A stretch of 64,000 nucleotides of DNA, from assembly GCA_030428615.1 (NCBI GenBank), contig JAUIDN010000004.1:120343-184342 (forward strand), given 5' to 3'. This stretch comes from Alphaproteobacteria bacterium (GTDB taxonomy: Bacteria > Pseudomonadota > Alphaproteobacteria > Sphingomonadales > Emcibacteraceae). Below the pieces are notes generated by a model that made no database searches, was not told the DNA's origin, and saw only the letters and a program-made list of their open reading frames with translations. This document shows, one piece after another, positions 36,513 through 46,119 of this stretch. The position numbers and the translations under genes were made by a program. The first letter of the stretch is position 1. Each line of letters begins with the position of its first letter.

Positions 36513-38735
36513 CTAAACTTCACTTGACATGTAGTTTGGCATCCATGATGCGTGGGCGTCAAGCAATTCATCTACTGATATAGTGAATGTGTCCTTAACA
36601 TCAAGGGTTTTGCCCCCGACGGTGCCTATTTTTTCGGTTCGCACACCGGCCTTTTGCGCATTTTCCATAATCGCGGCGGCGTTTTCGCAGCTGGTGCTGA
36701 TGACATATCTGGCCTGATCTTCGCCAAACCCGTATGCATGCATCGGAATGTCACCGGTATTCAGTGATATATCCATGCCTTTGCCTGATGCCATCGTCAT
36801 TTCGGCCAGTGCGATAAACAAACCGCCATCGGAAATATCGTGGCAGGCCTTCACATTACCATTTTGAATTTGTGCGCGCACGAAATCGCCATTTTTCTTT
36901 TCAAGGTGAAGATCCACGGGCGGCGGCGCACCTTCTTCGCGGCCTTCAATCACCGAAAGATATTCGGAACAACCGATATGACCATTGGTTTCACCGATCA
37001 AAATGATTTCTTCACCGTCATTTTTCGGCGCAATCGTCACCATTTTACTGCTGTCCTGAAGCAGGCCGACACCACCAATCGCCGGTGTCGGATGGATGCC
37101 GGTGCCATTTGTTTCATTGTAAAGCGACACATTGCCGCTGATCACCGGATAGTCAAGCACGGTGCAGGCTTCACGAAGGCCGTCAATCGCGCCGACAAAC
37201 TGTCCCATGATGTCCGGGCGTTCCGGATTTCCGAAATTAAGGCAGTCGGTAATCGCCATCGGCTGCGCGCCAACGGCGGTAACATTGCGCCATGTTTCGG
37301 CGACGGCCTGTTTGCCGCCTTCAAACGGATCAGCATAGCAATAACGCGGCGTACAGTCGGTTGAAATCGCAAGCGCCTTATTGGTGTTATGAACCCGCAC
37401 CACGGCGGCATCACCACCGGGAAGCTGAATGGTATCGGCCATTACCTGATGGTCATATTGCTGCCAGATCCATTCGCGGGAACATAGGTTCGGGCTTCCC
37501 ACAATTTTAAGTAGCGCGGCACCGATATCATTCGGGGCGGCGACGTTTTTCGCGTTAATCACGTCCGGTGCGTCCGTCTTCACCCACGGGCGGTCATATT
37601 CCGGCGAATTGTCTGCAAGCGGCTGCGTCGGGATGTCTGCGACTACATCACCCTGCCATTTAAGGGTCAGGTTTCCACTGTCGGTAATTTGGCCGATGAC
37701 CGCAAAATCAAGATCCCATTTATGGAAAATCGCTTCCGCTTCCTTCACGCGGTCGGGTTTTAAAACCACCAGCATGCGTTCCTGGCTTTCGGACAGCATC
37801 ATTTCATAGGGCGTCATATGTTCTTCACGTTGCGGCACCATATCCAGATTAAGTGTAAACCCAACCCCGCCGCCGGACGCCATTTCAACCGATGATGATG
37901 TAAGTCCGGCCGCGCCCATATCCTGAATGGCGACCACCATGTCGGTGGACATCAGTTCAATACAGGCTTCAATCAGCAGCTTTTCGGTAAACGGATCGCC
38001 CACCTGCACAGTCGGGCGTTTCTCTTCGCTGTCTTCGGTGAATTCGGCTGATGCCATGGTGGCACCGTGAATACCGTCCCGTCCGGTTTTTGATCCAACA
38101 TAAATCACCGGGTTACCGACACCCGCTGCGGCGGACAGGAATATTTTATCCTGATCGGCAAGGCCCACGGCCATCGCATTGACAAGGATATTACCATCGT
38201 AACTGGGGTGGAAATTGGTTTCGCCGCCAACGGTGGGAACACCGACGCAATTTCCGTATCCGCCGATTCCTTCAACCACACCGCTAAGCAGGTGACGTGT
38301 TTTTTTATGGTCGGGGGAGCCGAAGCGAAGCGCGTTCATATTGGCAATGGGGCGGGCGCCCATGGTGAACACGTCGCGTAAAATGCCGCCGACACCGGTC
38401 GCCGCGCCCTGGTAGGGTTCGATATAGGACGGGTGGTTGTGGCTTTCCATTTTAAAAATCGCTGCCTGATTATCACCAATATCAATCACGCCTGCATTTT
38501 CACCGGGCCCGTGGATCACCCACGGCGCTTTTGTTGGCAGGGTTTTAAGATGCTTTTTTGATGATTTATAGGAGCAATGCTCGCTCCACATCACGGAAAA
38601 AATACCAAGCTCAGTAAGGGTTGGTGTCCGGCCAAGGATTTTATTCATCAATTCACGTTCATCGGCCGAAAGACCATGTTCCTTTACCAGATCGTCGGTG
38701 ATTTCCGGGTTATTATTCCATTTGGTTTCAGTCAT
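36513..38735 (-). CDS. purL: Phosphoribosylformylglycinamidine synthase subunit PurL
   Basis: The 740-residue ATP-dependent ligase converts FGAR to FGAM in purine synthesis, using ammonia from PurQ. It is the small-type PurL that needs PurQ and PurS as separate subunits, both encoded just upstream. Typical segments are [47 protein letters not shown] and [16 protein letters not shown]. Its start is 12 bases after the purQ stop, within one operon. Confidence 0.97.
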   Translation of the reverse strand: MTETKWNNNPEITDDLVKEHGLSADERELMNKILGRTPTLTELGIFSVMWSEHCSYKSSKKHLKTLPTKAPWVIHGPGENAGVIDIGDNQAAIFKMESHNHPSYIEPYQGAATGVGGILRDVFTMGARPIANMNALRFGSPDHKKTRHLLSGVVEGIGGYGNCVGVPTVGGETNFHPSYDGNILVNAMAVGLADQDKIFLSAAAGVGNPVIYVGSKTGRDGIHGATMASAEFTEDSEEKRPTVQVGDPFTEKLLIEACIELMSTDMVVAIQDMGAAGLTSSSVEMASGGGVGFTLNLDMVPQREEHMTPYEMMLSESQERMLVVLKPDRVKEAEAIFHKWDLDFAVIGQITDSGNLTLKWQGDVVADIPTQPLADNSPEYDRPWVKTDAPDVINAKNVAAPNDIGAALLKIVGSPNLCSREWIWQQYDHQVMADTIQLPGGDAAVVRVHNTNKALAISTDCTPRYCYADPFEGGKQAVAETWRNVTAVGAQPMAITDCLNFGNPERPDIMGQFVGAIDGLREACTVLDYPVISGNVSLYNETNGTGIHPTPAIGGVGLLQDSSKMVTIAPKNDGEEIILIGETNGHIGCSEYLSVIEGREEGAPPPVDLHLEKKNGDFVRAQIQNGNVKACHDISDGGLFIALAEMTMASGKGMDISLNTGDIPMHAYGFGEDQARYVISTSCENAAAIMENAQKAGVRTEKIGTVGGKTLDVKDTFTISVDELLDAHASWMPNYMSSEV

Positions 38736-38747
38736 ACGTCATAAACT

Positions 38748-39437
38748 CTAATTCAGTGTATTGATGATACTTTCGAAGAAGCCGCGGCCATCGCTGCCGC
38801 CCTGCGCATCTTCAACAAATCTTTCCGGGTGTGGCATCATGCCGAGAATGTTGCCGCGTTCATTTAAAATACCGGCAATATTATGTTGTGATCCGTTCGG
38901 GTTGGCGTCCTCTGTGGCAATGCCGTCTTTATTGACATACCGAAAGGCGATTTGATTGTTATCTTCTAAGGCCGCGAGCGTCGCGTCATCAGCAAAATAA
39001 TTACCGTCGTGATGCGCCACCGGAATATCAATCACCTGTCCCGGTGCATAGGCGTTGGTGAAGGCGCTCGTGGCATTTTCCACTTTTAAATGAACCGTCT
39101 TGCAGACAAATTTAAGCGATTTGTTGCGCATAAGCGCACCGGGAAGAAGACCCATTTCCGTCAGTACCTGAAAACCGTTGCAGACACCGATGACATATCC
39201 CCCGCGGTTTGCGTGTTCAAGGATCGCCCTGATCGCCGGGGAGCGCGCCGCCATCGCCCCGCAACGAAGATAGTCCCCAAATGAAAAACCGCCCGGAAGG
39301 GCGATCAAATCAACATTGGGAATTTCGGTATCCTGATGCCAGATGGCATGTGGCTTTTGCCCCGTTACTTTTTCAATTCCGTCAAACATGTCCCGGTCGC
39401 AATTTGAAGCGGGGAAGGTTACAACAGCTGATTTCAT
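38748..39437 (-). CDS. purQ: Phosphoribosylformylglycinamidine synthase glutaminase subunit PurQ
   Basis: The 229-residue class I glutamine amidotransferase provides ammonia to PurL. The nucleophile elbow GVCNGFQVL holds the catalytic Cys, and the C-terminal MPHPERF supplies the His-Glu of the triad. The N-terminal [10 protein letters not shown] and [14 protein letters not shown] are typical. It lies between purS and purL as usual for alphaproteobacteria. Confidence 0.96.
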   Translation of the reverse strand: MKSAVVTFPASNCDRDMFDGIEKVTGQKPHAIWHQDTEIPNVDLIALPGGFSFGDYLRCGAMAARSPAIRAILEHANRGGYVIGVCNGFQVLTEMGLLPGALMRNKSLKFVCKTVHLKVENATSAFTNAYAPGQVIDIPVAHHDGNYFADDATLAALEDNNQIAFRYVNKDGIATEDANPNGSQHNIAGILNERGNILGMMPHPERFVEDAQGGSDGRGFFESIINTLN

Positions 39438-39457
39438 TTCAATGTTCCTTTAAAGGA

Positions 39458-39697
39458 TTAATCGATATCAATCGTATAATTTTCAATCACCATATTGGAA
39501 AGAAGTTTTTTGCACATTTCCTCCACATTGGCGTATGCCTTGTCCTTGTCGGTCTCGCTAAGATCAAGTTCGATATATTTGCCCTGACGGACATCATCAA
39601 CCCCTTCAAAACCAAGCGCGCCAAGGGCATGTTGGATAGCCTTACCCTGCGGGTCAAGAACACCATTTTTTAACGTAATATGAACACGTGCTTTCAA
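39458..39697 (-). CDS. purS: Phosphoribosylformylglycinamidine synthase subunit PurS
   Basis: The 79-residue protein bridges PurL and PurQ in the FGAM synthase complex. The sequence KARVHITLKNGVLDPQGKAIQHALGALGF is the standard PurS start, and the C-terminus (EMCKKLLSNMVIENYTIDI) also fits. It lies 20 bases upstream of purQ on the same strand. Confidence 0.95.
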   Translation of the reverse strand: MKARVHITLKNGVLDPQGKAIQHALGALGFEGVDDVRQGKYIELDLSETDKDKAYANVEEMCKKLLSNMVIENYTIDID

Positions 39698-39725
39698 CGT
39701 TTCTGTTCCTTTTTTCTGTCGTCAA

Positions 39726-40463
39726 TTATTCTTCTGTTTCAAGTGACACGCCAAGGCGGCGGGCCACTTCCTGGTATGCTTCCACTTCACCGCCAAGATC
39801 GCGGCGGAAACGGTCCTTATCCATTTTTTCCCGTGTCTTAAAATCCCAAAGGCGGCAATTATCGGGGCTGAATTCGTCGGCAAGAACGATGAAATGCCCG
39901 TCTTCACCGTCAGTCAGACGCCCGAATTCAAGTTTAAAATCAATCAGTTCAAGCCCGATACCGGCAAAAAAGCCGCGCAGGAAGTCATTGACCTTCGCCG
40001 TCATTTCCATAATTTCAATCAGTTCGTCTTCTGCCGCAATTTCAAGCGCCAGAATATGATTTTCCGCGATCAGCGGGTCACCAAGGTCATCATCCTTTAA
40101 TGAAAATTCAATAATCGGGCGCGGGAGTTTCAACCCTTCTTCGAGGCCGAATTTTTTCGCCATGCTGCCGGCGACGGTGTTTCTTGCAATTACTTCAAGC
40201 GGGATGATCTGCACTTCATGACAAAGCTGCTCGCGGTCCGAAAGGCGCTCAATAAAATGGGTCGGGATACCGATTTCCGAAAGCCGCGTCATCACAAGCT
40301 CGGTAATCTTGTTATTGATAATACCTTTGCCGGTAATGGTGCCTTTTTTAACATTGTTAAATGCCGTGGCGTCGTCTTTGAAATATTGGATAATGGTGTC
40401 CGGCCGGGGACCTTTATAAAGGATTTTGGCCTTGCCCTCATAGAGCATTTCTTTATCTGACAT
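39726..40463 (-). CDS. purC: Phosphoribosylaminoimidazole-succinocarboxamide synthase
   Basis: The 245-residue SAICAR synthase ligates aspartate to CAIR. The start has the ATP-grasp-like YEGKAKILY, then [30 protein letters not shown] and [10 protein letters not shown], all family signatures. It is the first gene of the minus-strand pur operon. The upstream 197-base gap toward the zeta-subunit gene should hold the promoter. Confidence 0.96.
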   Translation of the reverse strand: MSDKEMLYEGKAKILYKGPRPDTIIQYFKDDATAFNNVKKGTITGKGIINNKITELVMTRLSEIGIPTHFIERLSDREQLCHEVQIIPLEVIARNTVAGSMAKKFGLEEGLKLPRPIIEFSLKDDDLGDPLIAENHILALEIAAEDELIEIMEMTAKVNDFLRGFFAGIGLELIDFKLEFGRLTDGEDGHFIVLADEFSPDNCRLWDFKTREKMDKDRFRRDLGGEVEAYQEVARRLGVSLETEE

Positions 40464-40660
40464 GGTTGTCCTTAAGCTTTAAATTTGCGCAGAATCAAGC
40501 GGGGACAATCTAGCGGATAATGCCGCTAAAAACAATCACCGTTGACCCTTTAAAAACTTTTTTTTCATATTATATAAAAAACATGGAAATGGTTTGCAAA
40601 ATGCCGTAAACAGGCATGATGTATTAATGAAAATTCACCGGTTTTAAGGAGCAAAAATCA

Positions 40661-40984
40661 ATGTCGCAGTTTGACGATCGGGAAAAAGCAGCGGAAAACA
40701 AATTTTCGCATGACAAGGAACTTGAATTTAAGGCGACCGCCCGGCGCAACAAACTTCTTGGTCAATGGGCTGCGGGTCTCATGGGCTTCGAAGGGGAAGC
40801 AATCGCCTCATACGCCCGTGAAGTGATCGAAAGCGATTTTGAAGAAACCGGCGATGATGATGTTTTCCGTAAGGTAAAAAAGGACCTTGACGAAGCAAAG
40901 GCCAATCAATCCGAACATCAGATCCGCCGCAAAATGGACGAACTGATGGCCACGGCGATGCAGCAGGTGAAATCAGAGGTTTAG
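40661..40984 (+). CDS. DUF1476 protein, F1-ATPase inhibitory zeta subunit
   Basis: The 107-residue protein is a clear DUF1476 member: FDDREKAAENKFSHDKELEFKATARRNKLLGQWAAGLMG at the N-terminus and IRRKMDELMATAMQQV at the end. In alphaproteobacteria such as Paracoccus this is the zeta subunit, whose N-terminus blocks ATP hydrolysis by F1. It is divergent from purC, a common alphaproteobacterial neighbourhood. An 11-bp-stem terminator follows. Confidence 0.93.
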   Translation: MSQFDDREKAAENKFSHDKELEFKATARRNKLLGQWAAGLMGFEGEAIASYAREVIESDFEETGDDDVFRKVKKDLDEAKANQSEHQIRRKMDELMATAMQQVKSEV

Positions 40985-41004
40985 AAAACGGATAAACGAA
41001 TTTA

Positions 41005-41041
41005 AATAAGCCGCCTTCGGAAACGGTGGCGGCTTATTTTC
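41005..41041 (+). terminator. Rho-independent terminator of the zeta-subunit gene
   Basis: AATAAGCCGCC pairs perfectly with GGCGGCTTATT (11 bp) around a 12-base loop, with a short T-run after it. Confidence 0.85.
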
Positions 41042-41148
41042 GTCAGCAACCAAATGCGGGAACCGCCAAGTTTGGTAAAATAATTGAATTTTTTTAACTT
41101 TTGTGTAATTTATCATACGAAAAAACAAATATGCTTTTGGGGGATTCC

Positions 41149-43119
41149 GTGAAAAAGTTAAGAAAAATTGTTCTTTTTGTTGCGACCTTTTTATGCTGGA
41201 GCCAAATTTCAGCTGCTCAAAATATTGATGAGCTGGCAGATGCGTTTGGACATATTCCAGACTTTGCAGGGATATTAATTTCTCCGGATGGAGATAAAAT
41301 TGCAACATTGATGAATTACGACGGCCAAAGAATTTTGGTAACAAAATCTTTGACGGATCCCAATGTTGCGCCTGTTGGTATCCCTTTTGATGAAGGAGAG
41401 TTTAGATGGGTACGATGGGTTTCGAATGATCGGTTGATTGCTGGAGTCAGATATTCTGCGAAGATACGCCAAGATAGAGCTTTTAAGAGAGGCTCCAGAA
41501 GCGAAGTGGTGGAATTTACGACGACGCGACTTGTTTCAATGGATTGGAACGGAGAGAACTTTGTTCTGCTTTCAAAAAGAAACCGAGGAAGAAACTTTCA
41601 GCCGCAATTTCAAGACAATGTGATTGATATGCTACCGGAAGATCCGGATCATGTTTTATTATCTCTTGATGTTTCCGTTCAAAATCAACCAGCCATATAT
41701 AAGCTGAATGTTCATACAAATGATCGAACATTGGTGCATGACGATTTACGCCATGTTACCCAATGGATAACTGATCGTAATCATGAAGTTAGGTTTGCAA
41801 GAGGTGTTGAGGACACGCCCAGAATTAACGAGTCCAGACGGTTTTCATATTATAGAAAAACTGTCGATGATGAATGGATAAAGCTTTATGATTATGATGT
41901 TAGAGAATTTGAAGCGCCTTTCGAGTTTCTGGGATTCGCGGAAAACCCTGACCATATTTATGTGTCGCAACTTTCTAAAAGTGGTTTTAAGGGGATATAC
42001 AAGTTAGATGTTGATGCTCAGGAAATAGTGGAAACCATATCTGAGTCTGATGAGTATGATTTATGGGGGATTCAGTATAATGAATCCCGGCAGTTAATCG
42101 GCTATACTTACAAGCATGATATGTTCAAAAGGGTAAATTTTGACGAACAAGGGAAAAAAATTAACCGCATTTTTGAGCAGAATTTCCCTGATTCAGAATT
42201 TTTAATCTCTAGTCAAAGTAAAGATGGGAATAGGCTGATTGTGAGGACGGAATCGTCTGTTGATCCGGGGTCATATTATCTAGTTGACTTGCCGGAAAAT
42301 AAAGTCGAACTGATAGATTATAACTATAAACTGGTGATGCCTGAAGTTCTTTCAAAAACCAAACCGGTAAAATATAGGGCCAGCGACGGTATAGAAATCA
42401 ATGCCTTGCTTACCATACCCAAAAATGAAACAGCCGATAAAAAGCTGCCAACTGTAATATTGCCGGTTTGGAGACAAGGTCAAAGGTTTTATCATGAGTT
42501 TCATTATTGGACGCAGTTTTTTGCTGCAAATGGATACGCTGTTCTTCAAATAAATTACCGTGGAGCAGGCGGTTATGGACAATATTACCAAAATTTGGGT
42601 AAAGGCGAAATGGGGCGTAAAATCATACAGGATGTCATTGAAGGCACGCAGTGGATGATTGATAGCGGCCATGCAAATCCGGAACGAATTTGTATAGCCG
42701 GTGATACTTTTGGGGCCTATATCTCGCTTCAGGTGCCTACCGTGGCGCCGACCCTATATAAATGTTCAATTGCACATGCGCCAGTAACTAGTTTGGACGC
42801 TTTTCTCCGCCATAAAAGGGATTTTGTAGGATATAATTACACGAAAGCACTATTATCGAATGATGAGTGGGACCTTGATCAGGCATCACCACTTTTTAAC
42901 ATCGATAACATGAATGTTCCCGTATTGTTGTTTCACGGTGAGAAAGACATGGTTATTCCGGTAAGTGAAAGTCGCGTGTATGCCCAGAGAATGGAACGTG
43001 CAAAGAAAGATATTCAATATTTTGAGTTTGAAGATGCTGATGCATATTTAAGTAGACAGGAGCATCGCATCAAGTTTTTAAAAGAAATGGGTCATTTCCT
43101 TGAAAAAAACTTAAAATAG
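41149..43119 (+). CDS. Secreted S9-family prolyl-oligopeptidase-like protein with Thr at the nucleophile position
   Basis: The 656-residue protein has a signal peptide ending near ISAAQ, an N-terminal beta-propeller-like region (about residues 25-400) and a C-terminal alpha/beta hydrolase domain. At the nucleophile elbow it reads IAGDTFGAY where S9 enzymes have GxSxGG, so the serine is replaced by Thr520. Candidate Asp600 (HGEKDMVIP) and His639 (RQEHRIK) are in place. The GTG at 41149 has GGGGGA 4-5 bases upstream and begins a good signal peptide, so I prefer it to longer readings. It is AT-rich compared with the pur genes on both sides. It may be inactive or use threonine. Confidence 0.82.
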   Translation: MKKLRKIVLFVATFLCWSQISAAQNIDELADAFGHIPDFAGILISPDGDKIATLMNYDGQRILVTKSLTDPNVAPVGIPFDEGEFRWVRWVSNDRLIAGVRYSAKIRQDRAFKRGSRSEVVEFTTTRLVSMDWNGENFVLLSKRNRGRNFQPQFQDNVIDMLPEDPDHVLLSLDVSVQNQPAIYKLNVHTNDRTLVHDDLRHVTQWITDRNHEVRFARGVEDTPRINESRRFSYYRKTVDDEWIKLYDYDVREFEAPFEFLGFAENPDHIYVSQLSKSGFKGIYKLDVDAQEIVETISESDEYDLWGIQYNESRQLIGYTYKHDMFKRVNFDEQGKKINRIFEQNFPDSEFLISSQSKDGNRLIVRTESSVDPGSYYLVDLPENKVELIDYNYKLVMPEVLSKTKPVKYRASDGIEINALLTIPKNETADKKLPTVILPVWRQGQRFYHEFHYWTQFFAANGYAVLQINYRGAGGYGQYYQNLGKGEMGRKIIQDVIEGTQWMIDSGHANPERICIAGDTFGAYISLQVPTVAPTLYKCSIAHAPVTSLDAFLRHKRDFVGYNYTKALLSNDEWDLDQASPLFNIDNMNVPVLLFHGEKDMVIPVSESRVYAQRMERAKKDIQYFEFEDADAYLSRQEHRIKFLKEMGHFLEKNLK

Positions 43120-43195
43120 TGATGCTTGATTGGTGCTAAGCAAAACGCTACAGCAGAGGAAGTATGAGGTTTAACTTATTGAAAATTAAGGTAAT

Positions 43196-43537
43196 TTATG
43201 GTTTCAATCTTATTGAGCGCAAATTTTGAGTGTTTGTGTCAGGATGGCAAGTGTTTGTTCCTGTGATATAGACTTCAGCTTGGGTTGAATAGGCAGTCAA
43301 TACTGTAGATAGGAAGGCTTTCCCTAAGTCAGTTTCTGGTTCAAATTGAAAATCCCAAGTGCCGTTGGTATGACATGCTAAACTGGAATCGTAATTATTG
43401 TTATCCATTTTGAATTGGGCGATACCGCCGTAATTAGAGAATATCTGCACGTCAGTTATCTTTCCTGTAATAACAGTAGCGTGAGCAACAGTTAATAAGC
43501 TATTTATTATCATTAGTAATACAATTAAGATTTTCAA
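43196..43537 (-). CDS. Small secreted protein, family unknown
   Basis: The 113-residue protein has a signal peptide (cleavage near AHA) and a mature part of about 92 residues with two cysteines (SLACHTNG and TNTCHPD) that could form a disulfide. The pattern of a glycine-aromatic strand, then CxxNG, then a GKA-type helix resembles small periplasmic beta-sandwich proteins of gammaproteobacteria, but I cannot name the family. The start is TTG at 43537, with GGGGGAT 5 bases upstream. It sits beside the S9-like gene in the segment that separates purB from the pur cluster. Confidence 0.7.
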   Translation of the reverse strand: MKILIVLLMIINSLLTVAHATVITGKITDVQIFSNYGGIAQFKMDNNNYDSSLACHTNGTWDFQFEPETDLGKAFLSTVLTAYSTQAEVYITGTNTCHPDTNTQNLRSIRLKP

Positions 43538-43685
43538 TGTTATCCCCCGTAGTTAATAAAGGTTAAGAGAAAACAATGATATTTATAAAAGGTGTTCTGA
43601 AAATCATGCTATGTTCCCCCCTGAGAAGTTTCAGTATAGTAACTTCACCATATTTGTAAAACAAATTGTCATGTATGTAAACAGA

Positions 43686-44981
43686 CTACTCCCCAAACAC
43701 TCTCTTAAAAATCGTGTCCACATGTTTGGTGTGGTATCCAAGGTCGAATTTGTCGTCGATTTCGGCGTCGCTCAGCTTGGCGGAAACTTCCGGGTCGGCT
43801 TTCAGTTCTTCGGCGAAATTGGCACCCTGTTCCCAGACTTTCATGGCGTTTCGCTGCACAAGGCGGTAGGCGTCTTCGCGGCTTACGCCCGCCTGGGTGA
43901 GGGCAAGTAAAACCCGCTGCGAATTATGAAGGCCGCCAAGTTTATCCATATTGGCAATCATATTTTCCGGATACACCACAAGCTTGTCCATCACCATGGT
44001 CAGGCGCGCCAGCGCGAAATCAAGGGTCACGGTGGCATCGGGGCCGATCATCCGTTCAACCGATGAATGGGAAATGTCCCGTTCGTGCCAAAGGGCGACA
44101 TTTTCCATCACCGGGATCGCCATCCCGCGCACAAGCCGCGCCAGACCGGTCAGGTTTTCGGTCAGGATCGGGTTTCGTTTATGGGGCATGGCCGATGAAC
44201 CCTTCTGTCCTTTTGAGAAAAATTCTTCCGCTTCCAAAACTTCCGTACGTTGAAGATGGCGGATTTCAACCGCAAGCCGCTCAATGGATGATGCCACCAC
44301 ACCAAGCGTGCAAAAGAACATGGCATGACGGTCGCGGGGGATGACCTGCGTTGATACGGATTCCGCTGTTAGCCCCATAGCCTTGGCGACGTGTTCCTCA
44401 ACGCGGGGGTCAATGTTTGCAAACGTGCCGACAGCGCCGGAAATGGCGCAGGTGGCGATTTCTTCACGCGCATGTTTAAGTCGGGTAAGGTTACGGTCAA
44501 ATTCGGCGTATGCTTCCGCCATTTTAAGGCCGAAAGTCACCGGCTCCGCGTGAATGCCGTGGGACCGGCCAATGCAGACATCCATTTTATGTTCGTATGC
44601 ACGGCGCTTTAGTACTTCAAGCAATTTTTCCACATCATCAATCAGAATGTCTGCCGCCTTTACAAGCTGTACGCTCAAACAGGTATCAAGAACATCGGAT
44701 GATGTCATGCCCTGATGCACGAAGCGGGCTTCGGGTCCGATATATTCCGCAAGGCTGGTCAAAAACGCAATCACGTCATGCTTGACTTCTTTTTCAATTT
44801 CATCAATGCGGTCAATGTCAAAATTGCCTTTTTCCCAGATTGTCTTTGCACTTTCCTTTGGAATAACCCCAAGTTCCGCAAGCGCGTCACAGGCGTGGGC
44901 TTCAATTTCGAACCAGATTTGAAATCTTGATTGCGGCTCCCAGATGGAGGTCATTATGTCGCGCGAATAACGTGGGATCAT
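43686..44981 (-). CDS. purB: Adenylosuccinate lyase
   Basis: The 431-residue enzyme of the fumarase/aspartase superfamily acts in two purine steps: SAICAR to AICAR and adenylosuccinate to AMP. The superfamily signature GSSAMPHKRNPI is near residue 265, and HQGMTSSDVLDT and GRSHGIHAEPVTFG supply the catalytic residues. The start MIPRYSRDIMTSIWEPQSRFQIWFEIE is standard. It is separated from the other pur genes by an S9-like hydrolase, a secreted protein and the zeta subunit. Confidence 0.97.
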   Translation of the reverse strand: MIPRYSRDIMTSIWEPQSRFQIWFEIEAHACDALAELGVIPKESAKTIWEKGNFDIDRIDEIEKEVKHDVIAFLTSLAEYIGPEARFVHQGMTSSDVLDTCLSVQLVKAADILIDDVEKLLEVLKRRAYEHKMDVCIGRSHGIHAEPVTFGLKMAEAYAEFDRNLTRLKHAREEIATCAISGAVGTFANIDPRVEEHVAKAMGLTAESVSTQVIPRDRHAMFFCTLGVVASSIERLAVEIRHLQRTEVLEAEEFFSKGQKGSSAMPHKRNPILTENLTGLARLVRGMAIPVMENVALWHERDISHSSVERMIGPDATVTLDFALARLTMVMDKLVVYPENMIANMDKLGGLHNSQRVLLALTQAGVSREDAYRLVQRNAMKVWEQGANFAEELKADPEVSAKLSDAEIDDKFDLGYHTKHVDTIFKRVFGE

Positions 44982-45075
44982 GGTATTTTTTTCCGTGTGC
45001 TATTTACAGTGTCAAACTATGCGACAGGCTTTAGCACGGTGCGGGAAAGGGGGCAAGTTTAAATATTTTAACGAA

Positions 45076-45441
45076 TTACAAATCGCTATAATTATACCAG
45101 ACGGGCCCTCTAATCAGACGGTAAACAACATAAAGCATAACCGGGATCAGTATAATACCCGCTGGTGGAAAAAAGGCCATAAGGATCAAAGGAAGTATTA
45201 TACCAAAACCAATGCTTTGCCATTTTCCGTAAAGCCTTGTCCCTGATCTGGTATAGGCGCGGCGGGCATCACACCCTGAGCAAATCATCGCATCCTCGGA
45301 TACTTCTGTTCGGCAGAAGGGGCAGAAAATATTACCGGGGTCCGGTTCGTTCTTTTTTGGTGCGGGTGCACCACATTTTGGGCATGCTTTCGCGGAACTG
45401 GATATCTGCGATCCGCAGTCGGTACATTCAATTAACGCCAT
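45076..45441 (-). CDS. Zinc-ribbon membrane protein
   Basis: The 121-residue protein has two zinc ribbons in tandem: CTDCGSQISSSAKACPKCGA (residues 6-25) and FCPFCRTEVSEDAMICSGCDA (about 39-59), each with two CxxC pairs. A hydrophobic region (about 78-108) forms one long or two short membrane helices. Such proteins are common in proteobacteria and their role is unknown. It is divergent from the small secreted protein gene, and an 18-bp palindrome lies between them. Confidence 0.8.
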   Translation of the reverse strand: MALIECTDCGSQISSSAKACPKCGAPAPKKNEPDPGNIFCPFCRTEVSEDAMICSGCDARRAYTRSGTRLYGKWQSIGFGIILPLILMAFFPPAGIILIPVMLYVVYRLIRGPVWYNYSDL

Positions 45442-45542
45442 TTAATTCACTCCCCATTTTGCTGTTTTATATCGTAATAATTGCCTTTTTGATTTGTTAC
45501 TGAACTTGATTAGAAAACATTATTAAAAAAAGAATCTGAGTC

Positions 45543-45560
45543 AATCTGACTAGTCAGATT
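45543..45560. promoter_or_regulatory. Perfect 18-bp palindrome in a divergent intergenic region
   Basis: AATCTGACTAGTCAGATT is an exact palindrome. A partial direct copy of its left arm (AATCTGA) precedes it at 45533. It sits between the divergent zinc-ribbon and small secreted protein genes, the usual place for an operator of a dimeric regulator. Confidence 0.5.
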
Positions 45561-45669
45561 AACATTATACTGCCATTTAAAAAACAAATAACAACCATTT
45601 TAAAAATTCGTTATTCAAGTCATCAAATAGTGATATCCTGTTGGTGTTAACGATACATCGGGGAACTTT

Positions 45670-45951
45670 ATGATGTTCAAAAAAACCACCATTTCAGCTT
45701 TATTCCTGTCTTCGTTTTTGCTGGCTTCTGTATCCATTGCGGCGGATTTAACAAATAACGACGACGTGACCTATACATTATATGTTGAAAATGATGATGG
45801 CGCTGTTTCAAAAACCATCGGGCCGAACGAAACAATCCCGTCAATTTGTACGGACTGCTATATTGAAATTGATGAAACTGGCGACGGGATCGTTATTGAA
45901 GAAGAAGCTAAGGTAATTATCAAAGACGGTAAGTTCGTCGTAGAGGAATAA
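45670..45951 (+). CDS. Small secreted acidic protein, function unknown
   Basis: The 93-residue protein has a signal peptide (cleavage near SIAA) and a mature part of about 68 residues that is strongly acidic, with a CTDC pair that could form a disulfide or bind a metal. The C-half (GDGIVIEEEAKVIIKDGKFVVEE) looks like beta-strands. A GGGGAA ribosome site precedes the ATG. I do not recognise the family. The next gene is 168 bases away. Confidence 0.68.
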   Translation: MMFKKTTISALFLSSFLLASVSIAADLTNNDDVTYTLYVENDDGAVSKTIGPNETIPSICTDCYIEIDETGDGIVIEEEAKVIIKDGKFVVEE

Positions 45952-46119
45952 AAAACCTTTTCAAGCAGCCAACTGGCGGCGTTGTTGGGTAGGCGCTGCC
46001 CGATATTAAAATGATGCGCACGGATAAATGCGTCTGTTTGGAAAGATATGTTTGTCAAAGGGGCTTAATTGTTATATCTGGGTTTATTGATAATTGTATA
46101 AACCCTTGATCGACAAACC

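Noticed and set aside
36840..37364. 174-codon frame antisense to purL
   Set aside because: It is a shadow of purL without start signals or a domain.
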